NCBI RefSeq assembly: GCF_023845585.1
Contig: NZ_JAMQHS010000008.1
Span: forward strand, 1-64,000
Source of the DNA: Clostridium sp. CMCC3677
Lineage (GTDB): Bacteria; Bacillota; Clostridia; Clostridiales; Clostridiaceae
DNA length: 64,000 nt
Direction: 5' to 3'
Part shown: piece after piece, positions 36,508-43,897 of the stretch
Layout: each line of letters begins with the position of its first letter
Numbering within the stretch: position 1 is the stretch's first letter
Made by a program: the position numbers and the translations under genes
Notes under the pieces: generated by a model
The model's database searches: none
The model's input: only the letters and a program-made list of their open reading frames with translations
Told to the model about the DNA's origin: nothing

Positions 36508-36564
36508 TACTAAAATATTAATTAGTTTTTAACCAGAAGCATTGTATTAAGAGAGGATTTGGGT

Positions 36565-37476
36565 ATGGGGTATGTAATAATTGATTTAGAATTTAATAAT
36601 TTAAAAAATATAACTAAATATGAAGAAGATTTCTTTGATAAACATAAAGAATTAGAAAATATAAATTTAGAAAATGAAATTATAGAGATTGGTGCTATAA
36701 AAGTTGATAAGTATATGAAACAAGTGGCTGAAATGAGAGAATATATAAAGCCATCTGTGTTTCCTGTAATGAATCCAATAGTAACGAATATAACAAAGAT
36801 AACTATGGATACTTTAAAAAGAGAAGGAATAACATTTAAACAAGGCATGGATAAGCTAAAGAATATGATTGAAGATGGGGATATTATATGTTCATGGGCT
36901 AAGGATGATATTGCTGAAATTATAATAAATTCTAATTATCATAATTATACTGATTTAAGTTGGATAAAGGAGTATTTAGATTTACAAGAATATTCAACTA
37001 AGATTTTAGGACATAAGAAAGCAATGGGCTTAAAAAGTGCATTAGATGAATTGAAAATTAAAGTTGATAATACAAAACTTCATGATGCATTAAATGATGC
37101 TGAATATACTTTACTTGTATTTAAGCACATATACAATTCTAGAATAGTTAAAAATTATATAATAAATGATATATATAGTATGCCTGCAATACACGTAAAA
37201 GATTTAGAAAATATAGATATAGATGAAGAGAAATTAGATATAAGATGTCCTAAGTGTAACAAAAAAATAGATTTAAAAGAAAATTTCAAGTTATTAAATT
37301 GGAGATTTGTATCAATAGGTATTTGTCCTAAATGTAATAATAAGATACTGAGTGAGTTAATAGTTAAAAGAACACTTCAAGGTGAAAATGCCTACAATGA
37401 AGTAAATACTATACTTAAAGAAGAGGCTTATCTAAATTATTACTATAAATTGGAGAAATTAAATTCATGCAAATAA
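36565..37476 (+). CDS. DEDDh 3'-5' exonuclease-family protein with zinc ribbon
   Basis: A 303-aa protein. The exonuclease fold starts with VIIDLEFNN (the D and E metal ligands) and continues through ENEIIEIGAIKVD, ICSWAKDDIAEI and the final HDALNDAEYT (H and D ligands). Residues about 225-270 form a four-cysteine zinc ribbon (CPKCNKK and CPKCNNK). The combination suggests binding and trimming of RNA or DNA, but the substrate is unknown. GAGAGG sets the ATG at 36565; a TTG two codons earlier is less well spaced. Confidence 0.82.
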   Translation: MGYVIIDLEFNNLKNITKYEEDFFDKHKELENINLENEIIEIGAIKVDKYMKQVAEMREYIKPSVFPVMNPIVTNITKITMDTLKREGITFKQGMDKLKNMIEDGDIICSWAKDDIAEIIINSNYHNYTDLSWIKEYLDLQEYSTKILGHKKAMGLKSALDELKIKVDNTKLHDALNDAEYTLLVFKHIYNSRIVKNYIINDIYSMPAIHVKDLENIDIDEEKLDIRCPKCNKKIDLKENFKLLNWRFVSIGICPKCNNKILSELIVKRTLQGENAYNEVNTILKEEAYLNYYYKLEKLNSCK

Positions 37477-37564
37477 AGGTTTTCATTAAAGATTTTTTTA
37501 TAAAAATATGTTAAAATATAAGTATACAAGAGTAAATAATATTAGTACAAGAGAGGATTTTGTT

Positions 37565-38002
37565 ATGAATATAGCATTTTTTCTTACTCCAAAAAATGAA
37601 GTCGTATATGAAAGCGAAGATGCAACAATGAGACAAGTTATGGAGAAGATGGAGCGATACGGATACACAGCTATTCCACTTATTGATAAAGAAGGAAAGT
37701 ATGTTGGAACATTAACAGAAGGAGATTTATTATGGAAATTAAAGAATACTCCTGACCTAAATTTTAAGAATACTGAATGTGTAAATGTAAGTGATATAAG
37801 CCGAAGAATATCTCATAAATCTGTTTCTATTAATGCTGATATAGAGAACTTAATATCATTAGCTATAAGTCAGAATTTTGTCTCAGTAGTTGATGATGAT
37901 GGAATATTTATAGGAATAATAAAGAGAAGTGATATAATAAATTATTGCTTTAACGAAATAAAGAAAAACAATGAAATAAAAAATAAAAAAGAAATAGTAT
38001 AA
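37565..38002 (+). CDS. Two-CBS-domain protein
   Basis: A 145-aa soluble protein made of a pair of CBS domains: ATMRQVMEKMERYGYTAIPLIDKEGKYVGTLTEGDLL and ADIENLISLAISQNFVSVVDDDGIFIGIIKRSDI. CBS pairs bind adenosine nucleotides and usually sense energy state. No enzyme domain is attached. GAGAGGA sets the ATG at 37565. A -10-like TTAAAAT at about 37510 lies over the upstream in-frame ATG (37508), so that ATG is probably not in the transcript. Confidence 0.85.
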   Translation: MNIAFFLTPKNEVVYESEDATMRQVMEKMERYGYTAIPLIDKEGKYVGTLTEGDLLWKLKNTPDLNFKNTECVNVSDISRRISHKSVSINADIENLISLAISQNFVSVVDDDGIFIGIIKRSDIINYCFNEIKKNNEIKNKKEIV

Positions 38003-38005
38003 ATG

Positions 38006-38044
38006 ATAAAGCTGTATTGAAATTAATTCAATACAGCTTTATTG
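38006..38044 (+). terminator. Terminator after the CBS gene
   Basis: A perfect 14-bp stem, AAAGCTGTATTGAA with its complement, around ATTAA. Only a short T run follows. Confidence 0.8.
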
Positions 38045-38055
38045 TTCTAATAATT

Positions 38056-38273
38056 GACTATGTTTTAAATATATGTTGATATATACAATAGGCAAAGTGG
38101 CATTGTAATTGGGCTTTTGGAATACTTAATGAGTATTGTCACATTTACTGCTTGTCACAATTTTATATTGGGAACAAGCTAAAATGGGACTATAATCATT
38201 TTTAGTATTCCTAAGTTCAATTACTCAGTCCACTTTGCTTATGTATATATCAACACTATACTAAAACATAGTC
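38056..38273 (+). repeat. Dispersed palindromic repeat, long form, copy C
   Basis: 218 bp with perfect terminal inverted repeats, GACTATGTTTTA and TAAAACATAGTC. Next come TGTTGATATATACA/TATATATCAACA, then AAAGTGG/CCACTTT, then nested inner arms GTAATTG...GGAATACT with AGTATTCC...CAATTAC, and a central hairpin GCTTGT...ACAAGC. The whole can fold as one branched structure. It is 17 bp beyond the 3' end of the minus-strand operon and could end its transcripts. Confidence 0.85.
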
Positions 38274-38289
38274 TACTAAAATTACATCT

Positions 38290-38946
38290 TTAATAATCAG
38301 CGTTTTGATAAGTTTCAACTATAAAATCAAATTCATCTACATCAGTAATCTCTCCATAAGAATCTCCTCTTATTTCGGGATAGTAGTATAATACTAATTT
38401 ATCATTAGATGAAGATATGTTTTCTAGTATTATATATTGATTTTCATTAATACAATTTTCAAGTGTAGCTAAAACTTTATATTTAGATGAATTACCACTA
38501 TCATTATTTGTTAAATCAATAATGAAGTTATCATGTTTTCTAACATTAATCTTTTCTTTATCACATGATTTAATATAAGATCCAAATCTACAGCTTGTGC
38601 ATGATTTAAATTTACAATCAAAAGTACAATTTAAACAAGTACATTTACTGCAATTCTCCAATTCTTTGAATGATTGTCTGTTTTCAGTTTTAAAGTTGCT
38701 TACTTTATCTAAAGCACTATTGGATTTAAATAATTTAAATAATCCACCTTTTTTACAATCTAATTCAGTAGAATCTAAAAGTTTAATATAATCTTTTAAT
38801 ACAGAAGATTTAACATAATATTTTCTGTTTTTTAATTTTTCTTTAGAGAGAAATGATGCATTTTCACTTATAGAATAAGCTATATCAGTATAAATTTTTC
38901 CCCAGTACTTCTTCTCATCATTAATAAAATCTAAATCTTTACTCAT
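38290..38946 (-). CDS. Cysteine-cluster protein of the PspA cassette, unknown
   Basis: A 218-aa soluble protein, last gene of a three-gene minus-strand operon behind pspA, with a 10-bp gap. The middle holds a dense cysteine cluster of nine cysteines within about 33 residues (CSKCTCLNCTFDCKFKSC, then CTSC and a further C), probably a zinc or iron-sulfur site. The C-terminal part is acidic and beta-like (YYPEIRGDSYGEITDVDEFDFIVETY). I do not recognise the family. Context suggests a role in membrane-stress responses, which is inference. Confidence 0.55.
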   Translation of the reverse strand: MSKDLDFINDEKKYWGKIYTDIAYSISENASFLSKEKLKNRKYYVKSSVLKDYIKLLDSTELDCKKGGLFKLFKSNSALDKVSNFKTENRQSFKELENCSKCTCLNCTFDCKFKSCTSCRFGSYIKSCDKEKINVRKHDNFIIDLTNNDSGNSSKYKVLATLENCINENQYIILENISSSNDKLVLYYYPEIRGDSYGEITDVDEFDFIVETYQNADY

Positions 38947-38956
38947 ATGAAATCAC

Positions 38957-39610
38957 CTATTTATTATCTTTATATTTTTCTAATTCAAGGTCTAAATCAA
39001 CCTCATTTAATTTTTCAAATTGGCTATCAAAATCATCTAAATCTTTTAATTCACTTAAACCTTTTGCACGAGATTCGGTTCTTTGAATTTTTCTTTCTAT
39101 ATTATCAATTTGTATTGAATTATTTTTAGTTTGTACATTAGCTAATACTTCATTTATTTTTTCTGAAGCTTGAGCGTTAGAATACCTAGCAGCAGCTTCA
39201 TCTCTATAGTTTCTAGTTTTAGTTATTTCTTCTTCTAATTCCTTTAAGCTTTTCTTTAATGCATCAGCTTGAACCTTAGAATTATCATAGCTTAATTTTA
39301 AAGAATCATATTTTTTATCAATTTCCATTTTTCTAGATAAAGCTTTTTTAGCTAACTCTTCATCACCTTTAGATAAAGCAAGTTTTACTTTTGATTCAAA
39401 ATCTTCAGATTGTTTCTTTGCATCATTCATGTTCTTTTCTATTTCATGAACATTTCCTAAGATTTGTGCAGAATTTAATTTAGCTTTACTAAGTTGTTCT
39501 TCCATTTCTCTTAATTTTTGATCTAATAATTCTATTGGATTTTCCATTTCATCTAAAGTATTATTTACCTTTGCCTTAAACATATTTGATATTCTTGAAA
39601 AAACTCCCAT
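38957..39610 (-). CDS. pspA: PspA/IM30-family membrane-stress protein
   Basis: A 217-aa ESCRT-III-like coiled-coil protein that coats and repairs the inner face of stressed membranes. The sequence starts MGVFSRISNMFKAKVNNTLDEMENPIELLDQKLREMEE, the diagnostic PspA/Vipp1 N-terminus with its amphipathic helix 0, followed by long coiled coil (DALKKSLKELEEEITKTRN). The ATG follows AGGAGG. It lies between an exported Ser-rich protein and the cysteine-cluster protein. Confidence 0.93.
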   Translation of the reverse strand: MGVFSRISNMFKAKVNNTLDEMENPIELLDQKLREMEEQLSKAKLNSAQILGNVHEIEKNMNDAKKQSEDFESKVKLALSKGDEELAKKALSRKMEIDKKYDSLKLSYDNSKVQADALKKSLKELEEEITKTRNYRDEAAARYSNAQASEKINEVLANVQTKNNSIQIDNIERKIQRTESRAKGLSELKDLDDFDSQFEKLNEVDLDLELEKYKDNK

Positions 39611-39648
39611 AAAAATGCCTCCTAAATATTTTTTATTATTATCTATTA

Positions 39649-40395
39649 TTATCTTTTTCTTCTTAAATAAAGTTTTATTAACATTAAAATTACAAAGAAC
39701 ATTAGTGCTAATACTAAAGCATTAATTATTAAGCTTGAAGGTGATCCAAAATACATAGGTCTAAAAAATCTAGAACCTCCATACCAGCCAAGTCCCCCTG
39801 AACTTGATGATGGTATATATGTTTTTGATTCATCCTTCTGCGTACTACTATTTGTGCTGGATGAATTTGAATCATTTGGATTATTAGTAGAAGAATATGA
39901 TCCACTGCTAAATCCTTTTGAAGCACCACTGCTAGTTTCATTGGAATCATTAGTTGTTTTATCTATGTTTGAAGAATTTGTATTACTATTATTTTTTGTG
40001 TCAGAAAAACTTCCTGATTTAAATCCTTCAGCACTCTTATCAGTGGTATTTTTGTTACTTTCACTAGAAGATTTACTTGAAGAACTGTTAAAATTTCCTG
40101 ATTTAAATCCGCTAGAGCTTCCGGAACTTTTACTGCTAGATTTTGAACTACTAGAACTCTTACTGGTTGATCTAGATCCACTGGAACTCTTACCACCAGA
40201 CTTAGCTAACAAGTTAGTGCTTGTTGAGCTCAATATACTGGCATCTATATTACTATCTGCGTAAGCAATTAAATTATTATTAGTATTATGGTTTACATTA
40301 GATATAAGTTCTAATGGCAAACTGGAAATGCTAAATAAAAAAACTAATAATATAGTAAATATATGTTTTTTCTTAATCTTAAAAATAGTGAGCAC
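39649..40395 (-). CDS. Exported Ser-rich protein with GFKSGxF repeats and C-terminal membrane anchor
   Basis: About 248 aa. A signal-like helix (HIFTILLVFLFSISSLPL) is followed by a serine/asparagine-rich linker carrying three related motifs, GFKSGNF, GFKSGSF and GFSSGSY, each ending an S-rich block. Then come GGLGWYGGSRFFRPMYFG and a membrane helix (LIINALVLALMFFVILMLIKLYL) with a basic end. Not a named family to me. Start uncertain: the GTG at 40395 touches the AGGGGG ribosome site with no spacing, whereas ATT at 40386 is spaced about eight bases from it. It is the first gene of the pspA operon. Confidence 0.65.
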   Translation of the reverse strand: MLTIFKIKKKHIFTILLVFLFSISSLPLELISNVNHNTNNNLIAYADSNIDASILSSTSTNLLAKSGGKSSSGSRSTSKSSSSSKSSSKSSGSSSGFKSGNFNSSSSKSSSESNKNTTDKSAEGFKSGSFSDTKNNSNTNSSNIDKTTNDSNETSSGASKGFSSGSYSSTNNPNDSNSSSTNSSTQKDESKTYIPSSSSGGLGWYGGSRFFRPMYFGSPSSLIINALVLALMFFVILMLIKLYLRRKR

Positions 40396-40783
40396 CCCCT
40401 AAAAGATTATAGCTTTATTATAGATAAAATATCTAGACTACACAATATGGAAAAACAACTAAAAATGTTAAGTAGAGAAAAATAAAATCAATTAACTCTT
40501 TATATCTCTATATATCTAATATTTAATGATAAATAAAAGCTTTTAAAGAGTTATATTATAACTCTTTAAAATTTAAGAGTAAAATCAAAAATTATAATGC
40601 CACTTCACTTATTGAATATATAAACACATAATTAAAATGGGTGAATTCTTGTATAAATTAGATTAATAGATTAAAATTATATTAATTAAGCTCTAGTTTA
40701 TTAGATGTTTTAAGTGATTGGCTATACATTAAATATTAACAAGTATTAAAAGGATAGCTAAATAATATTAAGGAAGTGGTTAA
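40396..40783. other. Divergent intergenic region before rpsA
   Basis: About 390 bp of AT-rich DNA between the minus-strand pspA operon and rpsA. It must hold both promoters. The one clear structure is the 31-bp inverted repeat at 40541-40571. No open frame or known RNA is seen. Confidence 0.5.
40541..40571. repeat. Near-perfect 31-bp palindrome, operator-like
   Basis: TTTTAAAGAGTTATA and its exact complement TATAACTCTTTAAAA are separated by a single T. There is no T run, and a 1-nt loop cannot form a normal terminator. A further half site, AACTCTTTA, lies at about 40494. It looks more like a dimeric regulator site than an RNA hairpin. Confidence 0.55.
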
Positions 40784-41920
40784 ATGTCAGATAATACTAT
40801 GAAAAGTTTTTTAGAAGAATATGATGTGAAAAGAATAAATAAAGGTCAAATACTAAAAGGAAAAGTTTTAGAAGTTAATGAAAAGGAAGTAGTAGTAAAT
40901 ATAAATTATGCATTTGATGGATTAATAGCTAAAGAAGAAGTATCAATAGATGATAAAAATCCTATGGATGTACTTAAAGTTGATGACGAAATAGATGTAT
41001 ACGTTATATCTCCAAACGATGGTGAAGGCTATGTTAAGCTATCACTTATAAAGGCATTAGTTATTAAAGAAAAAGAACAATTACAAAAAGCTTTTAAGGA
41101 AGAAAAAAATGTTAAAGTATATGTAAAAGATGAAATTAAAGGTGGACTTATTTCTTATTATGGTAATATAAGAGTATTTATCCCAGCTTCATTAGCATCA
41201 AGAAGTATGATAGATTTAAGTACATTAAAGAATACAGAATTAGAAGTTAGAATAATAGAACTAGACTTTAGAAATAACAAAATAGTTGCATCAAGAAAAG
41301 CAATTGAAAATGAAGAATATGAAAAGAATAGAAAAGTTATATGGAATTCTTTAAAAGAAGGAGAAAAAAGAACAGGAGTAGTTAAGAAGTTAGTTAAATA
41401 TGGTGCTTTTGTTGATATTGGTGGAGTAGAAGGATTAGTTCATATATCAGATTTATCTTGGAATAGAGTAAATAGGCCAGAAGAAGTAGTAAAGGAAAAT
41501 GACAAAGTTGAAGTATATATAGGTTCTGTTGATGTAGAAAAACAAAAATTATCTTTAGTATTAAAAGATATAAATAAAGAACCTTGGACTTTACATACAA
41601 ATGAAATTAAGTCAGGAATGATATTTGAAGGTAAAGTTGTAAAATTTGCTTCATTTGGAGCGTTTGTTGAAATATTTGAAGGAATAGAAGGATTAGTTCA
41701 TATTTCAGAAATAACTGATGAAAATATTGCTAAACCATCTGACGTATTGGAATTAAATCAAAAGGTAAAAGTTAAGGTATTAGACTTTAACAAGGAAGGT
41801 AAGAGATTATCTTTAAGTATAAAAGATGCAGTAGAAACTAGTAAAGAATATTTACAATATGTAGATGAAGAAGATGGAGTATCATTAGGAGAATTATTTA
41901 AGGATTTTAAATTTGAATAA
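40784..41920 (+). CDS. rpsA: S1-domain RNA-binding protein, ribosomal protein S1-like
   Basis: A 378-aa cytoplasmic protein made of four S1 repeats: GQILKGKVLEVNEKEVVVNINYAFDGLI, a degenerate second (VKVYVKDEIKGGLISYYGNIRVFIPASL), and two canonical ones ending in GAFVDIGGVEGLVHISDLSW and GAFVEIFEGIEGLVHISEIT. Four repeats is the usual Firmicutes form; six are found in E. coli. It probably helps mRNA binding, although Firmicutes S1 is not always essential. The ATG follows AGGAAGTG. It is alone between a large intergenic region and repeat copy D. Confidence 0.9.
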   Translation: MSDNTMKSFLEEYDVKRINKGQILKGKVLEVNEKEVVVNINYAFDGLIAKEEVSIDDKNPMDVLKVDDEIDVYVISPNDGEGYVKLSLIKALVIKEKEQLQKAFKEEKNVKVYVKDEIKGGLISYYGNIRVFIPASLASRSMIDLSTLKNTELEVRIIELDFRNNKIVASRKAIENEEYEKNRKVIWNSLKEGEKRTGVVKKLVKYGAFVDIGGVEGLVHISDLSWNRVNRPEEVVKENDKVEVYIGSVDVEKQKLSLVLKDINKEPWTLHTNEIKSGMIFEGKVVKFASFGAFVEIFEGIEGLVHISEITDENIAKPSDVLELNQKVKVKVLDFNKEGKRLSLSIKDAVETSKEYLQYVDEEDGVSLGELFKDFKFE

Positions 41921-41985
41921 TATTATTATGTATGATACATGAAAATTTATATATTGTACACATGAATAGTTAAAAAAATAGTAAG

Positions 41986-42197
41986 GCTATGTTTTAAATG
42001 TGTATTCATATATGTAATAGGCAAAGTAGCATTGTAATTGGATTTTGAGAATACTTAATAAATATTGTCACATTTACTGCTTGTCTCAATTTTATATTGG
42101 GAGCAAGCTAAAATGGGACTATAGTTATTTTAGTATTCCTAAGTTCAATTACTCAGTCTACTTTGCTTATACATATATTAATACATAGATTTAAATA
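41986..42197 (+). repeat. Dispersed palindromic repeat, long form, copy D
   Basis: About 212 bp, aligned over its whole length with copy C at 38056-38273. Shared blocks include ACTTAAT-A-TATTGTCACATTTACTGCTTGT, TTTTATATTGGGA-CAAGCTAAAATGGGACTATA and AGTATTCCTAAGTTCAATTACTCAGTC. The left end GCTATGTTTTAAATGTGT is clear. The right end has drifted and merges with the hairpin at 42193. Confidence 0.82.
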
Positions 42198-42243
42198 AGC
42201 TGTTTCACATACAAGGAATATTGTATGTTGAAACAGCTTATTT
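42193..42243. terminator. Terminator between convergent rpsA and pyk
   Basis: AAATAAGCTGTTTC pairs with GAAACAGCTTATTT through 14 bp, with an inner ATACAA/TTGTAT stem. It lies between convergent genes and may serve both. Confidence 0.8.
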
Positions 42244-42277
42244 GAGTTTTAAAGTATTTTAAATTTTAAAATAAATA

Positions 42278-43696
42278 TTATAATTTCTCTATTTTTAACA
42301 TATTTGTTCCACCAGTTTGAGTTGTTGGCATTCCAGCAGCAACTACAATATCATCACCTGGTAAAGCAAAATTTAATTCAAACACTGATCTTCTAGCTTC
42401 CACTAAGATTTCATCAGTAGTATTATACATTTCGCAAAGCATTGGTAATACACCAAAAGTTAAAGCTAAACTTCTTCTTACTTGTTCGTAAGGAGTTATT
42501 GCTATAACAGGAGATTTTGGTCTATATCTTGAAATCATAGTAGCTGTAGCACCACTTTTAGTAGCAGCTACTATTGCAGCTGCATTTAATAAATTTGAAG
42601 TTCTACAAGCTGTATAACTTATTGCACCAGCATAATCAGTAAGAGATGGTTCTCTTAATCTTGCTGTTAAGTGAGCATAATCTAAATGAGCTTCTGCTTC
42701 CTGTGCAATTTCAGACATTGTTGTAGCAGCTTCAATTGGGAAATTTCCAGAAGCACTTTCACCACTTAACATGATAGCATCAGTTCCATCAAATATAGCA
42801 TTACAAATATCACTTGCTTCAGCTCTAGTTGGTAAAGAGTTTCTAATCATTGAATCAAGCATTTGAGTTGCTGTTACAACGAATTTTCCTGCATCATTAC
42901 ATTTTCTAATTATCATTTTTTGAATTATAGGAACTTTTTGAATTGGAATTTCAACTCCCATATCTCCTCTAGCTACCATTACTGCATCAGTTTGCTCTAT
43001 TATAGAGTCTATGTTATCTACGCCTTCTTGATTTTCAATTTTAGCTATTACTTTAATATGTTTTCCATTGTTTTCAGAAAGTATTTTCTTTACATCAGCT
43101 ACATCACTAGCTTTTCTTATAAAAGATGCTGCAATAAAGTCTACACCCATTTCACAACCGAACTTTATATCAGCTATATCTTTTTCTGTTACTGAAGGTA
43201 GTCTTATTATTACATTAGGAACATTAACACCTTTGTGATTTTTAATCATTCCACCAACAGTTACAGCACATCTAATAGATTTACCTTCAACAGAAATAAC
43301 TTTGAATCTTAAAAGACCATCATCAACAAGAATTTCTCCGCCAATTTGTATGTCTTTATAAAGTTCTTCATAAGTAATAGAACATCTTTCTTCATCACCA
43401 AGAAGTTCATCTCCGCATATAAAACAGAATTCTTGACCAGTTTTTAATTCTACGCCATCATTTACAAAGTTATGTGTTCTTATCTTAGGTCCTTTTATGT
43501 CTAAGACTATTGCAGTAGGAGTTCCCATATCTTCTCTTACTTTTTTAATTAATTCTATCTTCTCTCTGTGTGATTCATAAGTACCATGCGAAAAATTTAA
43601 TCTTGCAGCATTCATTCCGATTCCTATAAATTTTCTAATAGTCTCCTCATTATCACTTGCAGGTCCAATAGTAAAAATCATTTTAGTTTTTTGCAT
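42278..43696 (-). CDS. pyk: Pyruvate kinase
   Basis: The last glycolytic step: phosphoenolpyruvate plus ADP gives pyruvate plus ATP. It is 472 aa. Motifs: KMIFTIGPASDNEETIRKFIGIGMNAARLNFSHG at the N-terminus, the metal/PEP segment VMVARGDMGVEIP near residue 240 and the substrate helix FVVTATQMLDSMIRNSLPTRAEASD. The extra C-terminal PEP-utiliser domain of some Bacillus enzymes is absent. The start follows GGAGAGGTG. It is monocistronic here; pfkA, often its partner in Firmicutes, is not in the 200 bp upstream. Confidence 0.97.
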   Translation of the reverse strand: MQKTKMIFTIGPASDNEETIRKFIGIGMNAARLNFSHGTYESHREKIELIKKVREDMGTPTAIVLDIKGPKIRTHNFVNDGVELKTGQEFCFICGDELLGDEERCSITYEELYKDIQIGGEILVDDGLLRFKVISVEGKSIRCAVTVGGMIKNHKGVNVPNVIIRLPSVTEKDIADIKFGCEMGVDFIAASFIRKASDVADVKKILSENNGKHIKVIAKIENQEGVDNIDSIIEQTDAVMVARGDMGVEIPIQKVPIIQKMIIRKCNDAGKFVVTATQMLDSMIRNSLPTRAEASDICNAIFDGTDAIMLSGESASGNFPIEAATTMSEIAQEAEAHLDYAHLTARLREPSLTDYAGAISYTACRTSNLLNAAAIVAATKSGATATMISRYRPKSPVIAITPYEQVRRSLALTFGVLPMLCEMYNTTDEILVEARRSVFELNFALPGDDIVVAAGMPTTQTGGTNMLKIEKL

Positions 43697-43897
43697 ATAA
43701 ACACCTCTCCTATAAATTTTAATACCTTTTTGTATTTATGTAATATTAAAGCTCAATAATAAAATTAGCTAAATTCTATAATATTAATTTAGTTTTATGA
43801 TAAAATTAATAAATAATACAATTTATTTAATTTTAATACTAAGCTTAATTAGTACATATGTTAATTTTATCACATATTTAGGAAGGAAAGAATAATT

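Noticed and set aside
38056-38273. Repeat C considered as a CRISPR unit or a complete insertion sequence
   Set aside because: There are no evenly spaced direct repeats with spacers and no room for a transposase. The pattern is a single palindrome found at scattered sites.
39854-40264. A 136-codon plus-strand frame within the Ser-rich gene
   Set aside because: It is the antisense of serine codons, rich in Leu/Glu/Phe, with no ribosome site; the minus-strand gene has a signal peptide, a membrane anchor and operon context.
42863-43195. A 110-codon plus-strand frame inside pyk
   Set aside because: It is antisense to a strongly conserved enzyme and gives a Tyr/Phe/Cys-rich product without a ribosome site.
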